Below, in pieces: positions 6,387 through 13,583 of a DNA stretch of 13,583 nucleotides. Under the pieces are notes generated by a model. The model was not told the DNA's origin, did not search any database, and saw only the letters and a program-made list of their open reading frames with translations. Where the stretch lies: positions 1 to 13,583 of the forward strand of contig JALSSG010000118.1 in assembly GCA_026984355.1 (NCBI GenBank), in the 5' to 3' direction. The first letter of the stretch is position 1. Every line of letters starts with the position of its first letter. Origin of the DNA: Hydrogenothermaceae bacterium. Its GTDB lineage: Bacteria; Aquificota; Aquificia; Aquificales; Hydrogenothermaceae. Both the position numbers and the translations under genes were made by a program.

Positions 6387-7649
6387 TTAATTTTCTATAA
6401 GTTCTGGAATAGTTAAGTAATCATAAGTTTCTCTTTCTCTGATTACATATACTTTGTCTTCATCTACAAGAACTTCCATAGCTCTTGGTCTTAAGTTGTA
6501 ATTGGAAGACATGGAAGACCCATAAGCTCCAGCACTCATAACAGCCAGATAATCTCCCCTTTGAACATCATCTATTTCTCTATCAAGAGCAAGGAAATCA
6601 CCGGTTTCACATATGGGACCTACTATATCAGCTATAATTTTTCTTTCTTTTTCTACTACAGGTAGAATGTGATGATATGCATTATACATTGCAGGTCTAA
6701 CAAGGTCGTTCATTCCAGTATCAACTATAACAAAATGTTTATCTCCTTTATCCTTTAAAAAGATAACTTGTGTTAATAAAACTCCAGCTTCTCCTACCAT
6801 AGACCTTCCAGGTTCAATAATTAGCTTAAGGTTTGTTCCTTTTACAATCGGTAAAATAGCATCTGCAAATTCTTTTGGTGAAGGTGGGTTATCCTCTGGT
6901 TTATACTTTATACCAAGTCCTCCACCAATATCAAAATACTCAAGATTTATTCCCTTTTCTTTAAGTTTACTTATAAGTTTTGCTGTTTTTTCTATAGCTT
7001 CTATATATGGTTCTATTTCCATTATCTGTGAGCCTATATGACAGTGAATACCAACAATTTCTATATTTGTAAGTTTAGATGCTTTTTGATATACATCTAA
7101 AGCCTTATCTATATCTATTCCGAATTTACTTTTTCTCATTCCTGTTGATATATATGGATGAGTTTTAGGATTTACATCTGGATTTACTCTTATTGATACT
7201 CTTGCTTTTTTTCCTAATTTTTTTGCTATCTGATTTATAACATCAAGTTCCATTTCACTTTCAACGTTAAATGATAGTATGTTTTCTCTAATTGCATATT
7301 CTATCTCAAAATCCGTTTTCCCAACACCTGCGTAAACAATTTTGTTTGAAGGTATTCCTGCCTTTTTAGCTTTGTATAGCTCCCCTCCAGATACAATATC
7401 ACATCCTATATCGTTGTCTGACATTATTTTTAGTATAGATAAATTTGGGTTTGCTTTTACTGCATAGCATATTAGTGTGTCATAAGAAGAAAAAGCTTCC
7501 TTATATTGATTTATTTTATCCAAAATAGCCTTTTTTGAATAAACATATACAGGAGTTTTATATTTTTCTGCAAGATTTTTTAAACTTACATTTTCACAGT
7601 AAAGTTCTCCATTTTTATATACGAAATATTCATTAAAATCTTGTTTCAT
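6387..7649 (-). CDS. lysA: Diaminopimelate decarboxylase
   Basis: LysA is the PLP enzyme that decarboxylates meso-diaminopimelate to L-lysine, the last step of lysine synthesis. The 420-residue protein shows the PLP-binding lysine Lys65 in CYAVKANPN, HCHIGSQ (202-208), the phosphate-binding glycine loop IGGGLG (241-246), EPGRS (279-283), and CETGD (347-351) whose cysteine belongs to the active site across the dimer. YGSSMSSNYNLRPR near the C-terminus is also typical. The ATG at 7649 is preceded by a clear GGAGG, but 13 bases upstream, longer than ideal; no in-frame alternative start fits better. It is divergent from minC across 89 bases, too short for a lysine riboswitch, and none is seen. 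Confidence 0.97.
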   Translation of the reverse strand: MKQDFNEYFVYKNGELYCENVSLKNLAEKYKTPVYVYSKKAILDKINQYKEAFSSYDTLICYAVKANPNLSILKIMSDNDIGCDIVSGGELYKAKKAGIPSNKIVYAGVGKTDFEIEYAIRENILSFNVESEMELDVINQIAKKLGKKARVSIRVNPDVNPKTHPYISTGMRKSKFGIDIDKALDVYQKASKLTNIEIVGIHCHIGSQIMEIEPYIEAIEKTAKLISKLKEKGINLEYFDIGGGLGIKYKPEDNPPSPKEFADAILPIVKGTNLKLIIEPGRSMVGEAGVLLTQVIFLKDKGDKHFVIVDTGMNDLVRPAMYNAYHHILPVVEKERKIIADIVGPICETGDFLALDREIDDVQRGDYLAVMSAGAYGSSMSSNYNLRPRAMEVLVDEDKVYVIRERETYDYLTIPELIEN

Positions 7650-7673
7650 TTTAAGGACAAAACCTCCGAAATA

Positions 7674-7702
7674 GTGAAAATAAAAGTAAATTAAATTATA
7701 AT
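7674..7702 (+). promoter_or_regulatory. Predicted promoter of the min operon
   Basis: A consensus -10 TATAAT at 7697-7702 lies 17 bases downstream of GTGAAA (7674-7679, four of six matches to TTGACA). Transcription would begin near 7709, giving a leader of about 30 bases before minC. This is the only well-spaced sigma-70-type pair seen in the lysA-minC divergent region. Confidence 0.5.
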
Positions 7703-7738
7703 AAATTAAGAGAGGTTTAACAAAGAAAAGAGAATAAA

Positions 7739-8320
7739 ATGAGTATTGAAATTAAAGGTATTACAGTACCTGCCCTGGTTATAAGAATTCCTGAAAATAA
7801 AAACTTTGAAAAATCCATAAAAGAGCTAGAAAAGAAGCTAAGCTCTGCTTTTTTTAAAGGTTCCTTAGCTATTATAGAACATAATAAAGCTTTATCAAAG
7901 GAAGAAAAAGAAAAAATTGAAGAACTTTTAAAAAAGCATAATACAGGAATTCTTGCATACAGACAGCTATCTAATTCGAATAACCTAAAAGAAAAAAAGA
8001 GTTTAAAAATAATAAACAAAACAGTTAGAAGTGGACAGAGAATAGAATATGATGGTGATGTTCTGATTATTGGTGATGTAAATCCAGATGCGTATGTTAT
8101 AGCTTCAGGAAATATTATTGTTATGGGAACATTAAGAGGGATAGTTCATGCTGGAGCTAATGGAGATGAAACAGCTGTTGTAATGGCTTTAAAACTAAAG
8201 CCTCAACAGCTTAGAATAGCAAGCTGTATAACAAGGTCTCCAGATGAACCTTTAGGAGAGCCTGAATATCCTGAAAAAGCTTTTATAGAAAATAATCAGA
8301 TTTTTATAGAAAAAATATAA
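7739..8320 (+). CDS. minC: Septum site-determining protein MinC
   Basis: MinC inhibits FtsZ polymerisation; brought to the membrane by MinD it blocks division near the poles. The 193-residue protein is shorter than E. coli MinC (231). Its N-terminal FtsZ-inhibiting domain starts VEIKG-like (IEIKGITVPALVIRI). After a lysine-rich linker (about 82-92), the C-terminal right-handed beta-helix, which dimerises and binds MinD, is well conserved: VRSGQRIEYDGDVLIIGDVN (96-115) then GNIIVMGTLRGIVHAG (124-139), which includes the RG step typical of the MinD-binding surface. The N-terminal domain is less conserved, as usual. The start has only a weak AAGAGAA ribosome binding site. It heads the minCDE-hisG-tsaE cluster. 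Confidence 0.95.
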   Translation: MSIEIKGITVPALVIRIPENKNFEKSIKELEKKLSSAFFKGSLAIIEHNKALSKEEKEKIEELLKKHNTGILAYRQLSNSNNLKEKKSLKIINKTVRSGQRIEYDGDVLIIGDVNPDAYVIASGNIIVMGTLRGIVHAGANGDETAVVMALKLKPQQLRIASCITRSPDEPLGEPEYPEKAFIENNQIFIEKI

Positions 8321-8337
8321 CCTTGGAGATATGGGTC

Positions 8338-9120
8338 ATGGCAAGAATTATAGTTATAACATCAGGAAAAGGTGGTGTAGGAAAAACAACAGTAACAGCT
8401 AATATAGGTACTGCACTTGCGATGCTTGGGAAAAAGGTTCTTGCAATAGATACAGATATTGGACTTAGAAATCTTGATATGATACTTGGACTAGAAAACA
8501 GGATTGTTTATGATATTGTAGATGTTGTCGAAGGTAATGTTCCTCCTGAAAAAGCATTTGTAAAAGATAAAAGAGGTCTTCCTCTTTATTTACTTCCTGC
8601 GGCACAGACAAAAACAAAAGAAGCTGTTCAACCAGAACAATTACAAGAAATCGTAAATGTAGTAGAGGAAGATTTTGATTATATTTTACTTGATTCTCCA
8701 GCAGGCATTGAAAGTGGATTTAAAACAGCAGCTACTCCAGCAAAAGAAGCTCTTGTAGTTGTAAATCCTGAAGTATCTTCTGTTAGAGATGCAGATAGGA
8801 TTATAGGTCTTTTAGAAGCTATGGAAAAAGAAGATATCAAACTGGTTATTAATAGGATTAGACTTCATCAGGTAAAAAAAGGTGAAATGCTTTCTGTAGA
8901 AGATGTTGAGGAAATTTTACACATACCAAAGATAGGTATTATTCCTGATGAGGAAAAAATGGTTGATTATACAAACAAGGGAGAGCCTATAGTTTTTGAG
9001 GAAGATTCACCTGCAGGAAGGGCACTTATGAATGTAGCAAAAAGGTTAGAAGGTTTTGATGTTCCGTTTAACGAGCTTGAAGAGAAAAAAGGATTTTTCT
9101 CAAGATTATTTGGGAGGTAA
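8338..9120 (+). CDS. minD: Septum site-determining ATPase MinD
   Basis: MinD is a membrane-associated ATPase that recruits MinC and is displaced by MinE. I chose the ATG at 8338, giving 260 residues beginning MARIIVITSGKGGVGKTT; a longer reading from TTG 8323 would place the GGAG ribosome binding site (8325-8328) inside the gene. The deviant Walker A motif is at 10-18 (SGKGGVGKTT region), with signature Lys11 and P-loop Lys16. AIDTD (36-40) is switch I-like, and LLDSPAGIE (117-125) is Walker B/switch II. The C-terminus KKGFFSRLFGR (250-260) is the amphipathic membrane-targeting helix. It is preceded by minC and followed two bases later by minE. Confidence 0.97.
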   Translation: MARIIVITSGKGGVGKTTVTANIGTALAMLGKKVLAIDTDIGLRNLDMILGLENRIVYDIVDVVEGNVPPEKAFVKDKRGLPLYLLPAAQTKTKEAVQPEQLQEIVNVVEEDFDYILLDSPAGIESGFKTAATPAKEALVVVNPEVSSVRDADRIIGLLEAMEKEDIKLVINRIRLHQVKKGEMLSVEDVEEILHIPKIGIIPDEEKMVDYTNKGEPIVFEEDSPAGRALMNVAKRLEGFDVPFNELEEKKGFFSRLFGR

Positions 9121-9122
9121 AA

Positions 9123-9371
9123 ATGTCTATTTTAGATATTTTTAAAAGAAAAAGTTCTGCTAATACGGCAAAAGAAAGGCTAATGATGGTATTAAGTATA
9201 GAGAGGAAAAATTTACCTCCAAATTTTACTGAAATATTAAAAGATGACCTTATATCTCTTTTTTCTAAATATCCTCAGTTTGATTCTGGAAAAATAGATG
9301 TTGAGCTAAAGAGAAATGGAGAAAGAGAAGAACTTTGGATAAGCATTCCTTTTGTTAAAGGTAATAGATGA
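9123..9371 (+). CDS. minE: Cell division topological specificity factor MinE
   Basis: MinE stimulates MinD ATPase and, with MinD, generates the positioning pattern that confines MinC to the poles. The 82-residue protein has the expected parts: an N-terminal amphipathic membrane-binding segment (MSILDIFKRK), the MinD-contacting region (NTAKERLMMVLSIERK, 14-29), and a C-terminal dimerisation domain. GGGAGGT precedes the ATG and lies in the end of minD. Its TGA overlaps the ATG of hisG by four bases (ATGA), indicating translational coupling. Confidence 0.95.
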   Translation: MSILDIFKRKSSANTAKERLMMVLSIERKNLPPNFTEILKDDLISLFSKYPQFDSGKIDVELKRNGEREELWISIPFVKGNR

Positions 9372-10006
9372 GCAAAATCACTGTAGCACTTCCAAAAGGT
9401 CGCCTTTTTGAACAAACGATAGATATATTTGTATCTTCAGGTCTGTTAAAAGATAAGATAAAACCTCAGTCAAGAAAGCTTATAGTAGAAAATGATGATT
9501 TTAGATTTTTATTAGTTAGAGCAAAAGATGTACCTACATACGTAGAATATGGTATTGCTGATATAGGGGTAGCTGGAGATGATGTACTTTTAGAGAAAAA
9601 TCCAGATGTTTATAAGCCTTTGGATTTAGGAATTGGTTTTTGTAATATAGTAGTTGCTGGTAAACCAGAGGATAAAGGAAAATATTTTTCTAATCCATCT
9701 ACACTTAGAATATCAACAAAGTATCCTAAAATAACAGAAAAATTTTTTAAAGAAAAAGGTATTAATGTGCAGATAGTTGAGTTATACGGTTCGGTAGAAC
9801 TTGCTCCTATACTTGGTCTTTCTGAATTTATTGTAGATATTGTAGAAACAGGTAGGACTTTAAGAGAAAACGGTCTTGTTGTAATAGATACTATTCGCCC
9901 TTCAACAGCAAAGTTAATAGTTAACCGTATAAGTTATAAAACTCAAACTGATAAAATAAAGAATATTTTAGATAAGATAGAAAATTTTGTTTCTACGTCG
10001 GTTTAA
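9368..10006 (+). CDS. hisG: ATP phosphoribosyltransferase, short form
   Basis: HisG condenses ATP with PRPP in the first, feedback-regulated step of histidine synthesis. At 212 residues this is the short form, which lacks the C-terminal histidine-sensing domain of the long form (about 300 residues). In known short-form systems, activity and histidine control need HisZ, a histidyl-tRNA synthetase paralogue, which is not in this window. Visible motifs are ITVALPKGRLFE at the start, VEYGIADIGVAGDDVL (59-74), and the PRPP-binding signature IVDIVETGRTLRENGL (155-170). The ATG overlaps the minE stop. Location behind the division genes and away from other his genes is unusual by function. Confidence 0.96.
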   Translation: MSKITVALPKGRLFEQTIDIFVSSGLLKDKIKPQSRKLIVENDDFRFLLVRAKDVPTYVEYGIADIGVAGDDVLLEKNPDVYKPLDLGIGFCNIVVAGKPEDKGKYFSNPSTLRISTKYPKITEKFFKEKGINVQIVELYGSVELAPILGLSEFIVDIVETGRTLRENGLVVIDTIRPSTAKLIVNRISYKTQTDKIKNILDKIENFVSTSV

Positions 10007-10008
10007 CA

Positions 10009-10443
10009 TTGGAAAAAAAATTAGTGATAAATTCGTTAAATCAGCTTCAACAGTTTTTTAATAATCTCTCAAAATGTCTTAAAGGAGATGAGATAATTCT
10101 TCTTAAAGGAAACTTAGGTGCAGGAAAAACTGCTTCCGTAAAAGCTCTTGTGAAAGCTCTTGGTGGTGATGAAAATGAGGTGAGTTCTCCTACCTTTACT
10201 CTTATGAATGAATACGATACAAAAAAAGGAACTGTTTATCACCTTGATTTATATAGATTAGACTTTTTTGATATTACTGATATTGTAGGAAATGGAATAG
10301 TTGCAGTAGAATGGCCTAAAGAAGATTATACACAGTATGATTTTCCTGTTATAGAAATTGAAATTATACTTTTAGATGAAAACAAAAGAGAAATAATAGT
10401 TAAGCCTGTGTACAAAAGTGATTATATACTTAGCTGTTTTTAG
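10009..10443 (+). CDS. tsaE: tRNA t6A biosynthesis ATPase TsaE
   Basis: TsaE is the ATPase that supports TsaB/TsaD in making N6-threonylcarbamoyladenosine on tRNAs reading ANN codons. The 144-residue protein has a Walker A GNLGAGKT (34-41), SSPTFTL (59-65), HLDLYRL (78-84) and VEWPK (100-104), the family signatures in order. The start is a TTG two bases after the hisG stop, with no clear Shine-Dalgarno, suggesting reinitiation; no ATG upstream in frame fits. The stretch between YRL and VEW is about seven residues shorter than in E. coli TsaE. It ends in a 14-base convergent overlap with lnt. Confidence 0.93.
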   Translation: MEKKLVINSLNQLQQFFNNLSKCLKGDEIILLKGNLGAGKTASVKALVKALGGDENEVSSPTFTLMNEYDTKKGTVYHLDLYRLDFFDITDIVGNGIVAVEWPKEDYTQYDFPVIEIEIILLDENKREIIVKPVYKSDYILSCF

Positions 10444-11956
10444 ACTTAGTTAAAGCATCTTTTTCTTTAAAGAATATAACTATCAACGTTAATACAAACA
10501 AAATTAAAAGTAGTATTTTCCTGTATCTTAGGTAGAAGGTTGGTTCTTGATAAGGATTTACAAATACATCAGATATTATATATCCTCTTTTGAAAAGTCC
10601 TAAGCTTTTTTCTATTTGCCCAACAGGATTAACTATAGCTGATATACCAGTATTTGCAGCTCTTACAAGATACAGCCTGTATTCTATGGCTCTGACTCTT
10701 GCCATTTCAAAATGTTGGAATGGAGCAGATGTTTTTCCAAACCATGCATCGTTTGTTATGTTAACTATAATATTTCCTCCCTTTTTGACAAAATTTCCAA
10801 CGAATATGGAAAATATAGATTCAAAACATATCAAAGGTATAATTCTCATTTTTTTGTAGTTTAAAGTAGTTATTTCCTTACCAGGCAGAAAATCATAACC
10901 TTCAAGATAAGGGAAAAGTTTTTTAAATGGGGAAAAAATTTCAGGTACATATTCTCCAAATGGAACTAGTTTTATTTTGTTGTAAAAATATACAGAATAA
11001 TGTTCTTCATTGTATAAGAATATAGAGTTGTATAGATAAAACTTTCCATTTAAAGTAAAGTAGTTATCGTATCCTCCAAGAAATGCTACTTTAATATCCT
11101 TTATTTCATTAAAGAATTTATTTTTTAGAGGGTTGTTTGTAGAAAGTGGTGGAAATGGCAGTGCAGATTCAGGAAAAACTATAAGGTCTGGATTTTCTTT
11201 CGCAGCTTTTTTAAAAAGTGATAGATAAATATCAAGAACTTTTTCTTTTTGTTTTATATCTTGTTTCATTTCTTCAGGAATATTTCCTTGAAGAATTGCT
11301 ATTTTATATTTTTCTCCTGATGGAACGAAATTTTTTATCTTTATATAGCCGTATATACCACTAAATATTAGTATTAGGCATACTAACGTAATCAAAGCTG
11401 TATAAAATATGGACTTTTTAGAAAAAAACAGGAATATAGAAACTGGCAAAAATAAAGTTAAAAGAGAAAGTCCATATATACCTACAAATTCAGCTATCTG
11501 CGCCAGAGGATTTATATATGAAATCATATATCCAGCTAAGTTCCATGGAAAACCTGAGAAAGGAAAAAATTCTCTCAGTAGCTCAATCCATACCCATAAA
11601 AATGGTAATGATAGTATCCCAAAGTATGAGTATCTATCATATAAAATCTTTGTTATTGATAAAGGTATTACAAACTGAATAAGGGAAAATGCTGTGGATA
11701 GTAAAATAAAAAGTAAAATGGAAACAGCTGGATTAACATTTCCATAATGGATAATTGCATTATTTACCCAATAAAAAGATAAAAGAGAAAATGAAAATCC
11801 TGATAAAAATGAATATAAAAAGTAAAGTTTTAAAGAGGATTTTGTAAGAAGGTAAAGAAGTATAAGAAATCCTATTATAAAAATGAAAGGAATAAAAAAA
11901 TTAGGAAATGAGAGAGAAATTAATAATCCTGAGATTATAGATAAAAATATGTTCAT
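10430..11956 (-). CDS. lnt: Apolipoprotein N-acyltransferase
   Basis: Lnt adds the third acyl chain to the N-terminal cysteine of bacterial lipoproteins at the inner membrane, implying a Gram-negative envelope. The 508-residue protein begins with several membrane helices (about 1-210), including the characteristic SGFPWNL (134-140). Next comes a periplasmic nitrilase-fold domain with the Glu-Lys-Cys triad: Glu263 in FPESALPF, Lys327 in YNKIKLVPFGEY and Cys377 in ICFES. NDAWFGKTSAPFQH (402-415) and VRAANTG (431-437) are also typical. A last helix lies at about 479-496, then a basic tail. No Shine-Dalgarno precedes the ATG; only 12 bases separate it from the terminator of the upstream operon. 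The 3' end overlaps tsaE. Confidence 0.95.
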   Translation of the reverse strand: MNIFLSIISGLLISLSFPNFFIPFIFIIGFLILLYLLTKSSLKLYFLYSFLSGFSFSLLSFYWVNNAIIHYGNVNPAVSILLFILLSTAFSLIQFVIPLSITKILYDRYSYFGILSLPFLWVWIELLREFFPFSGFPWNLAGYMISYINPLAQIAEFVGIYGLSLLTLFLPVSIFLFFSKKSIFYTALITLVCLILIFSGIYGYIKIKNFVPSGEKYKIAILQGNIPEEMKQDIKQKEKVLDIYLSLFKKAAKENPDLIVFPESALPFPPLSTNNPLKNKFFNEIKDIKVAFLGGYDNYFTLNGKFYLYNSIFLYNEEHYSVYFYNKIKLVPFGEYVPEIFSPFKKLFPYLEGYDFLPGKEITTLNYKKMRIIPLICFESIFSIFVGNFVKKGGNIIVNITNDAWFGKTSAPFQHFEMARVRAIEYRLYLVRAANTGISAIVNPVGQIEKSLGLFKRGYIISDVFVNPYQEPTFYLRYRKILLLILFVLTLIVIFFKEKDALTKSKNS

Positions 11957-11963
11957 TTATTAT

Positions 11964-11988
11964 GAAAACCCCCAAACTCAGTTGGGGG
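11964..11988 (-). terminator. Intrinsic terminator of ffh-rpsP-khpA operon
   Basis: On the minus strand CCCCCAA (11988-11982) pairs perfectly with TTGGGGG (11975-11969) around a six-base loop, followed by TTTTC (11968-11964). It begins nine bases after the khpA stop. The T-run is short, so read-through into lnt, which starts 12 bases further on, is possible. There is no T-run on the opposite side, so it would act only leftward. Confidence 0.85.
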
Positions 11989-11997
11989 ATATAACAG

Positions 11998-12237
11998 TTA
12001 TTCTAATATCTCAAGAACTGCTCTTTTATTCATTTTTCTTGCAACAGCTGCAAGCAAAGTTCTTATAGCTCTGGCAGTTCTACCTTGTCTTCCAATTACT
12101 TTACCAAGGTCTTCTGGAGCTACTTTTAGCTCAATAACCGTAGTTTTTTCTCCTTCAATCTCTCTTACCTCAACCTTGTCAGGATGGTCAACGAGAGATT
12201 TTGCTATGAACTCTACTAGTTCTTGCATTTTGCTCAT
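11998..12237 (-). CDS. khpA: KH-domain RNA-binding protein KhpA
   Basis: A 79-residue single type II KH-domain protein (KhpA/YlqC). In other bacteria it binds RNA, often as a heterodimer with KhpB, influencing cell-size control and translation. The core VIELKVAPEDLGKVIGRQGRTARAIR (34-59) includes the RNA-binding GxxG loop GRQG (49-52) followed by the helix ARAIRTLLAAVARK. GGAGG is nine bases before the ATG. The gene lies between rpsP and a terminator. In many bacteria khpA is followed by rimM, trmD and rplS; here they are absent and the transcript appears to end. Confidence 0.95.
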   Translation of the reverse strand: MSKMQELVEFIAKSLVDHPDKVEVREIEGEKTTVIELKVAPEDLGKVIGRQGRTARAIRTLLAAVARKMNKRAVLEILE

Positions 12238-12256
12238 CTACCTTCACCTCCAGTAG

Positions 12257-12511
12257 TTATTTTTTCACCACAGTTTCTTCAAGTCCAAAGTCTTTTAGAA
12301 TTTTCAAAGCTCTATCACTTGGTTGAGCTCCTTTTAAAATCCACTGCTTTGCTTTTTCTACATTTATATTTCCTGTTTTTAAGATAGGGTCATAAGTTCC
12401 TATATAGTCGATATAATCACTTTCCCTTGGTTTTCTGCTGTCCACAACAACCATTTTGAACACTGGATGCTTTTTCCTACCGTGTCTTTGAAGTCTGATA
12501 CGTACTGCCAA
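12257..12511 (-). CDS. rpsP: 30S ribosomal protein S16
   Basis: S16 is a small-subunit assembly protein that binds 16S rRNA. The 84-residue product begins MAVRIRLQRHGRKKHPVFKMVV, the classic S16 start, and continues DSRKPRESDYIDYIGTYDP, then a C-terminal helix ending ETVVKK. The start codon is TTG (12511-12509), not ATG, but is backed by a strong AGGAGG about seven bases upstream, and the first residues (AVRIRL) align with the family start, so TTG is firmly supported. The gene follows ffh by 13 bases and precedes khpA by 19. Confidence 0.97.
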   Translation of the reverse strand: MAVRIRLQRHGRKKHPVFKMVVVDSRKPRESDYIDYIGTYDPILKTGNINVEKAKQWILKGAQPSDRALKILKDFGLEETVVKK

Positions 12512-12524
12512 ATTTATACCTCCT

Positions 12525-13583
12525 TTACATAGGTAGATTAAACGGAAGTTTCATTTTACCAGATTTTTTCATTTTTTTCATCATTTTTTTCATTTCTTTA
12601 TACTGTTTTAATACTTGATTTACGTCCATAATAGTTGTACCACTACCTCTTGCTATTCTTCTTTTTCTACTACCGTTTATTATGTGGGGGTTTTGTCTTT
12701 CTTCTGGTGTCATAGAGTTTATTATCGCTTCTATTTTTACAAATCGTTTTTCATCTACTTTAAAATGTTTTAATTTACTACCTAAACCAGGAATCATCTT
12801 TAATATATTTTCTATTGGACCTAAATTTCTTATCATTCTTATTTGCTCTCTTAAATCCTCAAGGGTAAATTCTGCATTCAGTACTCTTTTTGCCATCTGT
12901 TCTGCTTTATCTTCGTCTATAGCTGCCTGCATTTTTTCGATTAAAGATTGAATATCTCCAAGACCTAATATTCTTTGTGCTATTCTATCTGGATAAAATG
13001 GTTGAAAATCTTCTATTTTTTCACCAGTTCCTATAAATTTGATAGGTACTCCTAAAACTTTTCTAACAGAAAGAGCTATTCCTCCTTTTGCATCACCATC
13101 TAATTTTGTTAAAATTACTCCTGTTAAACCTACCTTTTGGTGATATGTTTGTGCAGTATTTATTGCATCTTGACCTTGCATAGCATCAGCTACATATAAA
13201 ATCTCTACTGGATTTACTTTTTCTTTTATTTTTACTAATTCATCCATAAGCTCTTCATCTATATGGAGCCTTCCTGCTGTGTCCAGGATAAGATAGGATA
13301 TTCCTTCTTCTTTTGCTTTTCTTACAAAGTTTTCAGCTAGTTTAACTGCATCTTTTTGATATTCATCTGCATAACACTTAACATCTATGGATTGTGCCAG
13401 TGTACACAGCTGTTTCATAGCAGCTGGTCTTCTTACGTCTGTAGATGCTACAGCTACAGTGTATCCTTTGGATTTTAGATATTTAGCAAGTTTACCAGCT
13501 GTTGTAGTCTTACCTGTTCCTTGAAGACCTACAAGCATTATTACAGATGGGATTTTATCTGATTTTTCTAAAGGTGCATGTTC
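12525..13583 (-). CDS. ffh: Signal recognition particle protein Ffh, N-terminus off window
   Basis: Ffh (SRP54) with 4.5S RNA binds emerging signal and membrane sequences and delivers ribosomes to FtsY through paired GTPases. The 352 visible residues lack the N-terminal helical N domain, which lies beyond the right edge; the frame is open from 13583. Visible GTPase motifs: GLQGTGKTTT (P-loop), DVRRPAA, DTAGRL (G3) followed by HIDEEL, TKLDGDAKGG (G4), and GTGEKIEDFQPF with GLGDI at the domain end. The M domain follows: PGLGSKL, IINSMTPEER, the RNA-binding SRKRRIARGSGTT and a methionine/lysine-rich tail (KKMMKKMKKSGKM). An ATG at 13538 within the P-loop region is internal, not the start. The stop precedes the rpsP ribosome binding site by one base. 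Confidence 0.97.
   Translation of the reverse strand, partial: EHAPLEKSDKIPSVIMLVGLQGTGKTTTAGKLAKYLKSKGYTVAVASTDVRRPAAMKQLCTLAQSIDVKCYADEYQKDAVKLAENFVRKAKEEGISYLILDTAGRLHIDEELMDELVKIKEKVNPVEILYVADAMQGQDAINTAQTYHQKVGLTGVILTKLDGDAKGGIALSVRKVLGVPIKFIGTGEKIEDFQPFYPDRIAQRILGLGDIQSLIEKMQAAIDEDKAEQMAKRVLNAEFTLEDLREQIRMIRNLGPIENILKMIPGLGSKLKHFKVDEKRFVKIEAIINSMTPEERQNPHIINGSRKRRIARGSGTTIMDVNQVLKQYKEMKKMMKKMKKSGKMKLPFNLPM

Noticed and set aside
7650..7738. Lysine riboswitch upstream of lysA
   Set aside because: The entire divergent gap is 89 bases, about half the size of a lysine riboswitch, and no matching stems are visible.
8323..8337. minD start at TTG 8323
   Set aside because: This would place the ribosome binding site inside the gene and add MEIWV before the conserved MARIIVITSGKGG start.
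10590..12068. Plus-strand open frames antisense to lnt
   Set aside because: They show no protein-like domains or start signals, while lnt on the other strand has its full catalytic triad.
12525..13538. ffh starting at the ATG at 13538
   Set aside because: That methionine lies inside the P-loop strand, and the frame is open and family-like up to the window edge (SDKIPSVIMLVGLQGTGKTT).

Overview
The window is an AT-rich, densely packed stretch of bacterial chromosome. It most resembles a thermophilic, sulfur/hydrogen-oxidising member of the Aquificota (Hydrogenothermaceae, Sulfurihydrogenibium-like). I infer this from the Lys/Glu/Ile-rich proteins, the strong AGA and ATA codon preference, a carbamoyl-phosphate synthase large subunit split at its midpoint (as known in Aquifex), small c-type cytochromes, and a periplasmic DsrE-like protein. 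The assignment is inference and has not been checked by a search. I see no tRNA, rRNA, CRISPR array, insertion sequence or prophage, and no gene-free stretch longer than about 300 bases.

Layout. (1) 1-1822 is an envelope and electron-transfer neighbourhood: the start of a leftward exported, possibly PAP2-type protein, two tandem small cytochromes c on the + strand separated by a compact GC hairpin, then on the - strand a DsrE-like exported protein followed by a tiny one-helix membrane protein. (2) 1879-5083 (+) holds ispG (isoprenoid precursor synthesis), a 139-residue orphan with a degenerate LAGLIDADG motif, and carB-N (arginine/pyrimidine synthesis). (3) 5086-7649 (-) holds lysA followed by purD. 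(4) 7739-10443 (+) holds minC-minD-minE (division-site placement), hisG (short form) and tsaE (tRNA t6A modification), all with tiny gaps or overlaps, so probably one operon. (5) 10430-13583 (-) holds ffh (partial)-rpsP-khpA, closed by a strong terminator, then lnt starting 12 bases beyond that terminator.

Most of the window is housekeeping. The most unusual item is the gene at 2939-3358, which looks like a stand-alone, probably catalytically dead relative of a LAGLIDADG homing endonuclease embedded between two biosynthetic genes. Secondary points of interest are the mid-gene split of carB, the two-cytochrome pair with an intervening hairpin, the periplasmic DsrE plus mini-membrane-protein pair, a possible leaderless ispG transcript, and a terminator abutting the lnt start.
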